The position numbers and the translations under genes were made by a program. Below the pieces are notes generated by a model that was not told where the DNA came from, searched no databases, and saw nothing but the letters and a program-made list of their open reading frames with translations. From positions 1 through 64,000 of the forward strand of contig CAZVZX010000022.1 of NCBI GenBank assembly GCA_964631235.1: DNA of 64,000 bases, in the 5' to 3' direction. The stretch comes from JARKPK01 sp964631235 (lineage in GTDB: Bacteria; Planctomycetota; Planctomycetia; Pirellulales; Thermoguttaceae). This document shows, piece by piece, positions 52,417 to 61,892 of the stretch. Every line of letters starts with the position of its first letter. The first letter of the stretch is position 1.

Positions 52417-54186
52417 ATGACTGTCGAGTCGATCGAGCAAAGTTCCGACCGGCCCTCGCTGGCGGCCTTGTCGCCTTGGTGGGCGCGCGCTTTGCCGTGG
52501 GGGCTTCTGCTGCTGGTTGTCGGAATTCATGCGGCTCGGCTTTCGGCGTTGCCTCTGCGCGGCGAGGAGAGCCGTCGCGGGCGAATTGCCGTGGAAATGG
52601 CGGAATCGGGCGATTGGATTGTACCCCGGCAGCAAGGCGAACCCTTCCTCAGCCGCCCTCCGTTGCAGAATTGGGTCATCGCCGCGTTCGGTCGTTTCCG
52701 CGGGGAAGTGGATCTTTGGGCCGTGCGGCTTCCCAGCGTGTTGGCAGTCGCTTTAGCGGCGCTGTTGACTTATTGGTACGCGCGGCGATTCCTTTCGCCA
52801 ATCGGTGCGTTTTCCGCCGGACTGGTGCTGGCGACCTTCGGGCAAGTGCTCGAACTGGGGAGCCTCGGCGAGACGGAATCGCTGTTCATGCTCGTCGTTG
52901 CGGGATCGATCTTGCTATGGCATGGATTGCGTCAAACAGGATACTCGCCGTGGCTCTATTGGCCGTTGGCCTATGCCATGGTCAGCCTCGGCGGACTGGC
53001 CAAGGGGATTCAATCGCCCGTGTTCTTCGCGCTGGCAATTGGTGTGTTTCTGCTGGTTCAAGGTGCGTGGCGCGAGTTGTTTTCGCTGCCGCACATCATC
53101 GGCGGCGGTCTTGCCTTGGCACTTGTTTGGGGACCTTGGCAAGTGCTTTTTTGGCAGGCGGAGGGATGGCACGCAGTCCGGGCGATTTACGGCGGCGACG
53201 TGGCCATGCGGTTCGAACAGGCGGACCTGCTCGACTTTGTCACTCACTTGGCAGTCTTTCCGTTCGAAGTATTCTTCGGAAGCCTTTTGCCGTGGTCGTT
53301 GCTGTTGCTGGCATTTGCGAGTCGATCGTTTCGCAATTTCGATGAACATGCACGGCCCTACCTAGTGTTCTTGGCGGTTGCCGTGGCGGCCACTTTTCCC
53401 ACGTGTTGGCTGCCGCCCGGGGCACGGGGCAGGTACTTCATGCCGCTCTACCCGTGTCTTGCTGTTCTCGTCGGAGCGGTCGTTGATCGGGGGACAGCCG
53501 CTCTTGCTGACGCATCTCGCGGCTCGGATCGAAATGCCTTTGCTTGGAGAATCTTTCTCAAAGCGATTGCGGCGTTTGCCGTTGTGGCTTCTGCGGCCTT
53601 GCCCTTTACCGGACTTTTGATTCGTTTAAGCGTTAACCAGCTTCCGTCGCAAGAGATGGCCGTCGCGCCAACGGTGTTCTGGGTTGTTCTTTCCGCGGCC
53701 GCTATTGCGATTGCGGGCGGTGCCTATTGGGCAAGTCGCAGCGTTCGTCCCTGGTCGGCTGTAGTTGGGGCAACCTCGGTGGGGCTGCTCGCGGCCGTGG
53801 TTTGGAACGGGCCGATCGTCGAGTGGAAATTGGCGATCAGCGAGCGAGACACGGCGGAGGCAGTTGAGAAAGTGCGGCGCCTGTTGCCCACCGGTGCAGA
53901 ATTGGTGAGCATCGGGCCGACCGATCACCTTTTCGCGTTCTATTACCGCGAACCGATTCGCTTGGTGCGGTGGGACCGAATCGGGGGCGAAAAGTTCGGG
54001 TATTTTTGCTATTCGACCCAGTTCAGTGAGTCTCCGCCGATGTCTGAATTACCCTTTTCCTTCGAGGTTTTGGCAGTCGTGTCGTGCGAGCGACAAGAGA
54101 TGTCCGAACCGAAGAGGGTTGTGGTGGTCGCCAAACGACAGGGCGAGCCGAAACCAACCGCGGACAAGACAAATGCAAGCAAGTGA
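52417..54186 (+). CDS. ArnT/PMT-like membrane glycosyltransferase (GT39/GT83 type)
   Basis: 589 residues with about eleven membrane helices. The first periplasmic loop after helix 1 has the acidic motif LPLRGEESRRGRIAVEMAESGDW, like the catalytic loop of ArnT (RYAEISREM) and of protein mannosyltransferases. Then FLSRPPLQNWVIAAFG and LGETESLFM follow. These enzymes use polyprenyl-phosphate sugars to modify lipids or proteins outside the cytoplasm. A soluble C-terminal domain (about 470-589) is present. ATG with GAGGAA six bases upstream. The acceptor is unknown; no arn operon neighbours. Confidence 0.87.
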   Translation: MTVESIEQSSDRPSLAALSPWWARALPWGLLLLVVGIHAARLSALPLRGEESRRGRIAVEMAESGDWIVPRQQGEPFLSRPPLQNWVIAAFGRFRGEVDLWAVRLPSVLAVALAALLTYWYARRFLSPIGAFSAGLVLATFGQVLELGSLGETESLFMLVVAGSILLWHGLRQTGYSPWLYWPLAYAMVSLGGLAKGIQSPVFFALAIGVFLLVQGAWRELFSLPHIIGGGLALALVWGPWQVLFWQAEGWHAVRAIYGGDVAMRFEQADLLDFVTHLAVFPFEVFFGSLLPWSLLLLAFASRSFRNFDEHARPYLVFLAVAVAATFPTCWLPPGARGRYFMPLYPCLAVLVGAVVDRGTAALADASRGSDRNAFAWRIFLKAIAAFAVVASAALPFTGLLIRLSVNQLPSQEMAVAPTVFWVVLSAAAIAIAGGAYWASRSVRPWSAVVGATSVGLLAAVVWNGPIVEWKLAISERDTAEAVEKVRRLLPTGAELVSIGPTDHLFAFYYREPIRLVRWDRIGGEKFGYFCYSTQFSESPPMSELPFSFEVLAVVSCERQEMSEPKRVVVVAKRQGEPKPTADKTNASK

Positions 54187-54404
54187 CTTTTATTCCGGCA
54201 ACGATACGAGGCCGGCCGAAGCGAGGCAACTTCCGCAGACAAGCAGACAAAAGGTCGTGACAGCGTTGTATCCGTGTTGTATCCGTTCGCCGAGGAACGA
54301 TCATCCAGCGGCGTTAGTGCCGGATGCAGCCGCCCTGGGGCGAGTGTGCGCCGGCCGAAGTGGCTGCGGGATAGTCGCGGTTTTCGAGAGGTAGGTTGCG
54401 TCCG

Positions 54405-55205
54405 ATGATTGCCTGGAACGAGATCGACTTCCGCCGTACGCCGCTAACGCTCTCGTTGGCCGCAGTGATCGCGGCCCTGGAAATCGTCAGCACGCTCGAC
54501 CCCGGAAGGCGCGAGTTCTTCTTTCGCCACATGCAACTGAGCATAGGGGTAGAACTTTGGAACGGCGCCATTTGGCAACCGCTCACCACAACCCTCTTGC
54601 ACGCCGACCTGCTGCATGCCGCGTTCAACCTCTATTGGCTGATGGCCTTCGGGCATGTGCTCGAGCGCCGCTGGGGCAGCTTACGATTCGGGCTGCTTTT
54701 CCTCTGGTTGGCCTATCTTTGCAGCACCACTTCGTTTTTGGTCGGCAATATCGCATGGGAGCCCGGCGTTCCGGTTCATACGGGCATCGGGATGTCGGGC
54801 GTGGGCTACGGTTTGTTTGCATTGTTGTGGGTCGCGGGCCGCTGGCGGGCAGAGCTTCGGGCTTATTGCTCGCGCGATGTGGTGGTCCTTTTTTCCGGTT
54901 GGTTCGTACTGTGCATTATTCTGACAGTGTCGGGCGCGATGCCGATCGACAATTACAGCCACGGCGCCGGGTTGATTTACGGGGCGTTGATGGCCGCCGC
55001 CTTGTACGCTTCGAGATGGCGCCGCGCGTGGCAGGCCGTTGCCGCGACGGTCACTTTGGCGGTGCTGACGCTTGTAGTCGCCGCGCCGGGGCATCCGCTC
55101 TACGATGCCGTTCGCCAGATTCAGCGGCTTCAGCGATTATTGAATCGGCAGGCCGCGGCGTTGAGATGGCAGCCGATGCACGACCGTTCTTCCTCCGCTG
55201 ATTGA
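54405..55205 (+). CDS. Rhomboid-family intramembrane serine protease
   Basis: 266 residues with six or seven membrane helices. Catalytic Ser131 in IGMSGVGYG and His186 in NYSHGAGLIYG form the rhomboid dyad. The WQPLTTTLLHADLLHAAFNLYWL block on helices 1-2 is the conserved HxxxHxxxN-type region. Rhomboids cleave membrane proteins within the bilayer. It is 218 bp after the glycosyltransferase and 22 bp before cutA, so the last two likely share a transcript. An in-frame TTG at 54396 is an alternative start. Confidence 0.92.
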   Translation: MIAWNEIDFRRTPLTLSLAAVIAALEIVSTLDPGRREFFFRHMQLSIGVELWNGAIWQPLTTTLLHADLLHAAFNLYWLMAFGHVLERRWGSLRFGLLFLWLAYLCSTTSFLVGNIAWEPGVPVHTGIGMSGVGYGLFALLWVAGRWRAELRAYCSRDVVVLFSGWFVLCIILTVSGAMPIDNYSHGAGLIYGALMAAALYASRWRRAWQAVAATVTLAVLTLVVAAPGHPLYDAVRQIQRLQRLLNRQAAALRWQPMHDRSSSAD

Positions 55206-55227
55206 CCCGCTGCCCGAGGGAGCGAGC

Positions 55228-55569
55228 ATGATGGACATCTTGCTGGTGAAATCTACGACCGATCGACAAGAACACGCCGAGCAACTGGCCCGGCTGCTCG
55301 TGGCCGAGCGTTTGGCGGCCTGCGTGCAGATTGTCGGGCCGATTCAAAGCGTTTATCGCTGGCAGGGCGAGATAACTACCGCCGGCGAATGGCAGCTTTG
55401 GATCAAAACGCGGCAGGCGTGCTGGGAGCAATTGCAGCAGACGATCATCGCGAACCATCACTACGAGACGCCCGAGATCATTGCGTTATCCGTGACGGAC
55501 GGTGCTGATGGGTTCCTTGAGTGGATCAAAGCAGAGACCCGTTCGGCAGATTGCGACACGTCGCCATAG
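55228..55569 (+). CDS. cutA: Divalent-cation tolerance protein CutA
   Basis: 113 residues, normal CutA1 length. The family blocks are present: VKSTTDRQEHAEQLARLLV (helix 1), RLAACVQIVGPIQSVYRWQGEI and HHYETPEIIAL. CutA1 is a trimeric ferredoxin-like protein linked to copper tolerance and signalling; its exact function is unsettled. The start has GAGGGAGCGAGC upstream. It follows the rhomboid gene by 22 bp and is convergent with the nucleosidase. Confidence 0.94.
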   Translation: MMDILLVKSTTDRQEHAEQLARLLVAERLAACVQIVGPIQSVYRWQGEITTAGEWQLWIKTRQACWEQLQQTIIANHHYETPEIIALSVTDGADGFLEWIKAETRSADCDTSP

Positions 55570-55656
55570 AAGGCTCTGATCGTTCGCGCGGCATAAAACG
55601 GCTTCTTGTACGGTGAAGAAAACCGCTCGTTTTGATCTTCGAGCCGTGACGCAGCG

Positions 55657-56589
55657 TCAGGCCGCCGCTTTGCGGGCAATGAACTCGACGAGAAACTTCG
55701 CCAATCGATCGGAAGCCGAGATCGCATTCTCTTTTAGTTGATAGAGTTCGCCGACACTCTTCGGACGCGCGAAGATCGCCCCCAAGGCAGCCCCCCATTG
55801 CCGTGCTTTCGACTGTTGACGCACGATCGTATCGAGGTGCGGCGGCAGTTCTTCATCGGCGGTGTCGATCACCACGCGAATGGCAGCCACCGGCGTGCCG
55901 AGCCGCCGGCACGTTTCGACGACGGCCGCGGTTTCCATCTCGACCAGATCGGCCCCGGTCGCGGTGTGAAGCTGCCGTTTCTCTTGCACGGTTCGGACCA
56001 CGCGATCTACGGTGAGCATTCGGCCGCTGAAGCATCGCGGCCAGCGGAGATCGTCCGCCGACTCGAGCGGCAACTCGTCGCCGTTCTCCTGAGCAACGCT
56101 GCCGGCCACCACAATGTCGTTGCGGCGGAGATCGGTTCGTAGGGCCCCGCCGAATCCGGCGGAGATCACCAGCTTGGGACGATGGGCTTCGATCACAGCG
56201 GCGGCCGCGTGCGCTGCCTTCTGCCTGCCGACTCCCGAAATGACCGCCGCTACGCGACGGCCCCGAATCGTTCCAAATCGCATGCAAAATCCATCGGCGC
56301 GAACGACTGCCGCATTGCCGGCGCAGAGATCTTCGAAACCGCCGCTTTCGTTTCCCAACGCGAAAATGCAGGCCGCCTGTAGAGCTTGCCCAACTGACGA
56401 ATCTTGAGGCTCGGCGGTCGATGGATTCCCGCGATCGGCCGAGGTTCCGTTCGTCGCCGATCGCGTCGTCGCATTCGAGCCGCAGCCGGTTTGATCGTCC
56501 GACGACGGGCGTATCGCATCGGCGACCACTTCGGCCAGTTTCTCGCGGGCCGCACGGTGCAGCCATGCTTGCAGCAGGAACCGGAACAT
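55657..56589 (-). CDS. MTA/SAH-nucleosidase / phosphorylase superfamily protein
   Basis: 310 residues. The C-terminal about 200 residues have the purine-nucleoside phosphorylase-1 fold: CIFALGNESGGFE, RVAAVISGVGRQKAAHAA, KLVISAGFGGALR, IVVAGSVAQE and the nucleoside-binding DLVEMETAAVVE. The first 100 residues are a helical, low-complexity extension not found in MTA/SAH nucleosidases. HpnG of hopanoid synthesis belongs to the same superfamily, and the substrate cannot be decided. ATG at 56589 without a Shine-Dalgarno; repeat copy D lies just upstream. Confidence 0.85.
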   Translation of the reverse strand: MFRFLLQAWLHRAAREKLAEVVADAIRPSSDDQTGCGSNATTRSATNGTSADRGNPSTAEPQDSSVGQALQAACIFALGNESGGFEDLCAGNAAVVRADGFCMRFGTIRGRRVAAVISGVGRQKAAHAAAAVIEAHRPKLVISAGFGGALRTDLRRNDIVVAGSVAQENGDELPLESADDLRWPRCFSGRMLTVDRVVRTVQEKRQLHTATGADLVEMETAAVVETCRRLGTPVAAIRVVIDTADEELPPHLDTIVRQQSKARQWGAALGAIFARPKSVGELYQLKENAISASDRLAKFLVEFIARKAAA

Positions 56590-56609
56590 GGTGCAACGTC
56601 GCCCAAATG

Positions 56610-56710
56610 GTCTCACACAGTTGCAGAATGGGGCCGCTGGAACAACGCAGCGGCCGATTGCGAGCGGTTCCCGCTTGAACCGCTTTCCGTTCTTGCGGTT
56701 TTGTTTACAG
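56610..56710 (+). repeat. Dispersed repeat, copy D
   Basis: The best-preserved copy: GTCTCACACAGTTGC, GGGGCCGCTGG, CAACGCAGCGGCCGATTGCG, GCGGTTCCCGCTTGAACCGC (itself a hairpin), TTTCCGTTCTTGCGG and TTTTGTTTACAG. The last three segments allow two mutually exclusive stems, the second followed by a T-rich run. It lies upstream of and divergent from the nucleosidase gene. Confidence 0.85.
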
Positions 56711-56863
56711 AGAGCGGGCGAACGCGGGCCGAACAACGATTGATGATACCGCCCCCGCTCATTCAAACTGGCGTGAAAGCGAGAGCGGCATTAGAGGCAG
56801 CGATCAGCGACGGCCCCGCCTGCCCGACAGTGCAACACGCAGATGACAAACTCAGAAGAAAAA

Positions 56864-56934
56864 CTGGGGAACTAGGATTTGAACCTAGACTAACTGATCC
56901 AGAGTCAGTCGTGCTGCCGTTACACTATTCCCCA
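56864..56934 (-). tRNA. tRNA-Gln (anticodon CTG)
   Basis: A 71-nt cloverleaf on the minus strand: 7-bp acceptor TGGGGAA/TTCCCCA, D arm GTGT-AACGGCA-GCAC, anticodon stem ACTGA/TCAGT with loop CTCTGGA (anticodon CTG, reads CAG), variable TAGT, T arm CTAGG-TTCAAAT-CCTAG, discriminator G. The 3' CCA is not encoded. It is followed by TTTTTCTTC on its strand, a possible stop signal. Confidence 0.95.
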
Positions 56935-57285
56935 ACACTCGACTCGAACACTAAACGCAAAAGCCCTGATTTCAGACACTTGCGTCGCCGAACGCAGCCG
57001 GCTTTTCGTTAAGGTTAGACTTCTTGGCCCGAGGCGTCAAGGCGGACCGTCGGGCATTCCGCCGCTCACGGGTGATCCGACCGAGAGCAATCCTGAAGTC
57101 GTTCTCAGCGACCGCGCGACGGGACGCATGCTGGAGCCGATCAGCCGGTCAACGCTCAAGTTGCCATCGTCACTGATGCCGCTGCCCCGCGCCGATCAAC
57201 AATTACCCAGTGGCGATGCGGCGTGCATGGGATCGAAAACGAACGGCGGAAGAATCGCAAACGGTTCGTGCAACAATCACCGATC

Positions 57286-59802
57286 CTACTCGATCCACAT
57301 CGGGGCTGCGACGTAGATTTGCCCCCGGTTCGCCTTCCTGGTGCCGTCGATTAAAACAAGAGTGTCGAGGCGAATGGGGTAGTGGATTGTTCCATCGTTG
57401 CGGCCGCCCCAATGGCCGACTTGATCGTCATCAAGCCGCAGCGCCACCTGGCGCCAGCCGCGCCACGCGACCGCCTCGCCGTGCGGCTGGAAACACTGCC
57501 CGGTCGAATCGAGGACGCGCATCCGAATGCGGTTGCCCGACTCGTCGCCATAAACCCACAGCAGCAGGCCCTTCGGCCGACCCGGCAGCGGATCGTGCCG
57601 CCCCTTGGGTTTCAGTTGTAGGAACTTCCAGCCTTCGCCGAACTGGTAATCGATTCGCAGCGATCGAATGCCCGGAGCCACGGGCCCATCCTTGGGGTCT
57701 TCAAGAGCCGCTGTGCCGCGACCTTCCACTTGGCGATCGCCGTCGAATTGAACGTCGTACGCGGCGGCCAGGGTTTCGGCCGTGTGGCGACCGAAGTCGT
57801 CGGCGCGGCGATAGAGCGTCGGCACCGACTCGGCCAACACGGTCTTCCCGCTCACCAATCGCCAGCCGACCCGGGCTTCCGATTCGATGGGCGACGTGAA
57901 CAACCCGACGATCATCGCGCCCGACTTGCCCGACTCCAATCGCAGGGCGGTGCTCGACTCGGCCATCTTCGTTGTGTTGCCCACTTCCCAATGGATACTG
58001 CCTTCCAGGCCATCTGCCGCCGGGTAGTTGATTCGCAACAGGAAGCGATCGGCCAACAGGGCGGCCGCAGCGATTTCGACCGGATTGGTGATTTCCACGC
58101 CGACGCGTTGCCGCAATGTCGGCATGCCGTCGATCTTCAGTTCGCAGATCATATCTCGCTTGACGGGATCAGCCGACGACGCAAATGCCAACGAGACACT
58201 TCCGTCTTTGTCGATCGTTGCGGGCCGTGGTTGGTCCGAATGGGAAACCCGAATCGGTCGATCGAGTGGATTTCGCAGGCTCAGTGCGACGCGGATTGGC
58301 TCGCCTGCCCGAGCCGCAATCGTCGCTGGGGCCGTTTGCCATGCAGCGGCAACCCGAAGCGCATCGCAGCCCTCTGCCGGCACAACGTATTGCACATCGC
58401 CGCTAAGCGACAAACGCAAGCCGGCCGCGTCGGCCTCTTGCTGAACAACCTTTTCGCCCGTCAGGTTCACCACTTGAAACCTGCCTCGTCCGGTCGGCAG
58501 CACCACTTCGCGCGGGTCACCGGGGCGCGTTGTCCAGCACGCTAACACTTGTCGATCGCCTGCGGCGAACAGCAGGCACCAATCGTCGGGATCGCCTACG
58601 TCGAGTCGTTTGTTGAATTGCAGGCCTTTCAAACAACGAGTCAGCGTTTGTGCCGCGCGGTAGGCCGGCTTGGGCTCGAACACTGGCTGCTGGTCGCGAC
58701 GATAGTCGTGACCAACGGTTCCAAAATGATGCTCCGGCTCTTTGGGATCCTTGCCATCGTCGCGCCAATCGTACCAGATGGACAACGGCACCGACTGACT
58801 GAGATTGACCAGCCATTGACGGGCGAGGTACCGGGCTTGACGATCCGCATCGAAACGCTGCCAAACGGCCGAGTAGCCCCATTCGCCGGAAATGATCGGA
58901 ATATGTTTTCCTGCCGGGGCATGGCGTTCGATCGCGCGGCGAAGATTCGCATACTCGGGCACAACCGTTTCGGGGGCGGTTTGACGATAAGGATGAACCG
59001 TCACCGCGTCCCAATATTCAAGCAGGCCCGCTTCGAAGCAGGCTTCGAGAAACGGCATGTCGATTCGTGATGTGGCCGGGCCGACGTAAAGCTCGTCAGG
59101 GGCAGTCGCGCGAATCGCTTTTCCGACTTCGATGGCCAACTTGATGTAGTCGGGCGGGTTCGGTCGCGGCTTCCAAAACGAGATGTTCGGCTCGTTGTAC
59201 ATTTCCCACAGCACGCCGCGCCCCTTGAACTTGGCCACGGCGGCCGCCGCCCAACGCGCGAACGCCGCGCGGCCCTCGTCGGTGTAGGGCGATAACCCCT
59301 CGTCGTAAAAGCGATTGTGATAATCGAGGATCAACATCGCCCGGATGCCGTGTTTGTCGAGGCTATCGAGCAGACGCTCGAACGGGCGGAAGTCGTACTC
59401 GCCCTTGACCCGCTCGGTGCCGCTCCACGACAAATCCATTCGAACCCAGGTGAAGCCGCCGGCTGCAAGCATCTCCATTTCGCCGGGCCGTGCATCGGTG
59501 AAGTGGATGTTGACCCCCAGGCCCTCGGGCACCGTCGGATTCAGCGGCAGCAGGCCGCGCAGGCTGGTCGGTTCCGCTTCTGCAGCGATGGCGCCCGCGA
59601 TAGCGAAGCCGAACAAGATCGCCGCCGCGAAGATCCCGCAGGTTCGCGGCCGGAATACGCACCGACAGGCATTTCGCCTATTTTTGGAACCGTTTGATCG
59701 CAGGCAGCGCCCTGCTTCACGAGCGAAGCGGCAGTGACTTGACGTGCGGCGACTTGCGTCCATCGTTGTTGCGAAAGTCTGTTGGAACTGGGGCGTTGTC
59801 AT
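57286..59802 (-). CDS. Secreted clan-A glycoside hydrolase (GH39/GH5-like) with C-terminal beta domains
   Basis: 838 residues from ATG 59802, with GGGAA eight bases upstream. A basic N-terminal extension of about 55 residues precedes a signal-like helix (57-73, cleavage near AIAA-E). The TIM barrel (about 85-420) has acid/base Glu204 in WEMYNEPNISFW and nucleophile Glu307 in IISGEWGYS, the clan GH-A pattern; LPLNPTVPEGLGVNIHF opens it. Residues 430-838 form beta-rich domains, including a terminal jelly roll (GEGWKFLQLKPKG, WRQVALRLDDD) that may bind carbohydrate. Substrate unknown. A start at 59763 would give a shorter leader but has no ribosome site. Confidence 0.87.
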   Translation of the reverse strand: MTTPQFQQTFATTMDASRRTSSHCRFAREAGRCLRSNGSKNRRNACRCVFRPRTCGIFAAAILFGFAIAGAIAAEAEPTSLRGLLPLNPTVPEGLGVNIHFTDARPGEMEMLAAGGFTWVRMDLSWSGTERVKGEYDFRPFERLLDSLDKHGIRAMLILDYHNRFYDEGLSPYTDEGRAAFARWAAAAVAKFKGRGVLWEMYNEPNISFWKPRPNPPDYIKLAIEVGKAIRATAPDELYVGPATSRIDMPFLEACFEAGLLEYWDAVTVHPYRQTAPETVVPEYANLRRAIERHAPAGKHIPIISGEWGYSAVWQRFDADRQARYLARQWLVNLSQSVPLSIWYDWRDDGKDPKEPEHHFGTVGHDYRRDQQPVFEPKPAYRAAQTLTRCLKGLQFNKRLDVGDPDDWCLLFAAGDRQVLACWTTRPGDPREVVLPTGRGRFQVVNLTGEKVVQQEADAAGLRLSLSGDVQYVVPAEGCDALRVAAAWQTAPATIAARAGEPIRVALSLRNPLDRPIRVSHSDQPRPATIDKDGSVSLAFASSADPVKRDMICELKIDGMPTLRQRVGVEITNPVEIAAAALLADRFLLRINYPAADGLEGSIHWEVGNTTKMAESSTALRLESGKSGAMIVGLFTSPIESEARVGWRLVSGKTVLAESVPTLYRRADDFGRHTAETLAAAYDVQFDGDRQVEGRGTAALEDPKDGPVAPGIRSLRIDYQFGEGWKFLQLKPKGRHDPLPGRPKGLLLWVYGDESGNRIRMRVLDSTGQCFQPHGEAVAWRGWRQVALRLDDDQVGHWGGRNDGTIHYPIRLDTLVLIDGTRKANRGQIYVAAPMWIE

Positions 59803-60456
59803 TCTGTTGATTCCCAAAATGCCGACTGCCATGGTGTGCAGCGTCGTTCTGATCTGCGGCGATGGCAATTGAGTTGCGAGGTCGGTGAACGATCGATTAA
59901 GGGGGCGAAGGGGCGGAGCGGTCCTGCTCCCCTCAGGCGAGCGTTGCGGGCCGGCCTCGCCGTAAGGTGTGCCTCGGCGGCCTGTGTGCAGGAACGATTA
60001 GACACAACCCGCACTATCTCGGGCAAGTACCTGCCCGTGAGAACGGGGCGAAACGTTGGGCACTGCATTGCGGTCGTGCGTCCGAATCGCTTGACAGGCC
60101 GATGTTTTCGGGGTGCAATAGAGGGTGAGGGCGGTAGGGAGTACGACCTGATCGATCGGCATGGCCTGCGCCAGAGGCGTTGTGGTCGTTCGCGCTGTTG
60201 CAGCAAGCTTTTCGGTGCGCGAGGCGCCGCCCAAATTCTCGGAGAGCCGTCGCCCAATCACGCGTGCGGACGGCATGTTCGGGGGGAAAAACACCGGGCA
60301 CCCGGCAAGCAGTTGCACCGTGGCAGCAATCGTCGGCGCGACGGGGCCTTCCGCGAACAAACCTCCGGTTTCGCGTTGTTTGGCGTCTGAAGGGACCGGA
60401 GAGCGCTGCGGCTTTGGCCGAGCCGTCGGGTCGGATGGCAGGGAGAACGTCGAATC
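59803..60456. other. Intergenic region between divergent glycosidase and pseudopilin
   Basis: 654 bp with no supported gene, repeat copy or clear promoter. Confidence 0.4.
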
Positions 60457-61878
60457 ATGGTTTCGGCTGCAACGTTGATTGATTGGGCTTTCGGAACGGC
60501 GTCCGAATACTGCGGCGAACCGAGATCGTTCGGGCAGCGCAGACGCTTTTTGCCGCCGTCGCAGCGCAACGCGAGCAGGCGTCGGACCGGGTTCACGTTG
60601 ATTGAACTTCTGGTGGCCACCACGCTTACTCTCATTTTGATGGCGGCGGTCGTCTCGCTTTTCGGCAATTTGGCCAATAGCATTGCCGAATCGCGATCGA
60701 CGCTGGAAATGACGGATCGGCTGCGAACCGTTTCGACGATGCTGCAAAGCGATTTGGCCGGCGCTACGGCCACGATGCTGCCGCCGCAGCGCCCGGATGC
60801 GGCGCGCGGATACTTCGAAATCATCGAGGGGCCGATCGGAACCGGCCCGAGCATGATCGCGCCCACGGCATTCGCGAGAAAGACCGATGCCGACGGCAAT
60901 CTGGTGGTTGACACGACGGTCGGCGATTTCGACGACATTTTGATGTTTACGACGCGCAGCGCGGATCGCCCGTTTGTCGGACGCTACGCCGGGTCGGCTG
61001 ACGGCATGATTCGGTCCGACTTGGCCGAGGTGGCGTGGTTCGTTCGCGGCAACACCTTGTATCGTCGCGTTCTGCTGATTGCCCCGGGCGCCAATGTGCC
61101 GCCGGGCGGAGCGCAGGGGTTCTACGCGGGCAATGATATTTCCGTGCGGCTGGTGGGCGGCAGGCTGTTGGCGAATTCGCTGACCGATTTGACAAAGCGA
61201 GAGTTCCGCTTCGCCCATGATTATCGCGCGTGGCCGTATGATGCCCGCGGATGGGGGCGATTGGGGTTGCCCACGCTCCGCGAGTGTTCAGCGAGCAATT
61301 GGATCGCCGGCGGTACTATTCCCACGTACAAGGCCCCCAGCGAAGTTGACCTTTGGAACAGTCCGTACCCTTGGGCGACTACTCCGTGGGAACGCGAAAC
61401 CGGCTGCCTCGATGCCTATCGCAACGGCCCGCGCGTGGCGGACGATATCGTTTTGACTAACGTGATCCGCTTCGATGTGAAGGTCTGGGATCCTGGGGCG
61501 AACGATTATGTCGATTTGGGCTACAATACCAATGTCACCATTCCGCCGCCGGGCAGCGGATTGCCGCAGCCGCAGTTCTTCCACTGGGGCGATCCCCGGT
61601 CGGGTTTGCAGGCGAGCGCTAATACGGCCCGAGTGTACGACACGTGGTCAACGCATTACGGGGTCGAAGGTCGAGGCCCTGGCGATACCTCGGCCGGAGT
61701 ATCAGTCAACGGGTTTGATGACGACAACAACGGGCTGGTGGACGATCCGACTGAGGCTACTGCCCCACCGCCCTACCCTGCCCCGTTGCGGGGAATCCAG
61801 GTCAAGATCCGCACGTTCGAGCCCGACAGCCGGCAGATCCGCGAACTGACCATCGTGCAAGACTTCTTGCCGAAGTAA
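60457..61878 (+). CDS. Type IV pilin-like (pseudopilin) protein
   Basis: 473 residues. The prepilin N-methylation signature RTGFTLIELLVA lies at about 43-54, followed by a hydrophobic helix (to about 70), so the protein is processed by a prepilin peptidase before Phe. The soluble part is large (about 400 residues), like PulJ/PilW-type minor pseudopilins, with DDIVLTNVIRFDVKVWDPG near the end and a DDDNNGLVDDP stretch resembling a calcium-binding loop. The leader before the cleavage site is about 44 residues, longer than the usual 6-25. No secretion ATPase or other pilins lie in the window. nfo follows 14 bp later. Confidence 0.86.
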   Translation: MVSAATLIDWAFGTASEYCGEPRSFGQRRRFLPPSQRNASRRRTGFTLIELLVATTLTLILMAAVVSLFGNLANSIAESRSTLEMTDRLRTVSTMLQSDLAGATATMLPPQRPDAARGYFEIIEGPIGTGPSMIAPTAFARKTDADGNLVVDTTVGDFDDILMFTTRSADRPFVGRYAGSADGMIRSDLAEVAWFVRGNTLYRRVLLIAPGANVPPGGAQGFYAGNDISVRLVGGRLLANSLTDLTKREFRFAHDYRAWPYDARGWGRLGLPTLRECSASNWIAGGTIPTYKAPSEVDLWNSPYPWATTPWERETGCLDAYRNGPRVADDIVLTNVIRFDVKVWDPGANDYVDLGYNTNVTIPPPGSGLPQPQFFHWGDPRSGLQASANTARVYDTWSTHYGVEGRGPGDTSAGVSVNGFDDDNNGLVDDPTEATAPPPYPAPLRGIQVKIRTFEPDSRQIRELTIVQDFLPK

Positions 61879-61892
61879 GCGAGAACGGCGCG

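Noticed and set aside
59998..61218. A 406-codon open frame on the minus strand
   Set aside because: It overlaps the pseudopilin gene, which has the GFTLIE motif and good codon pattern; the minus product shows no domain.
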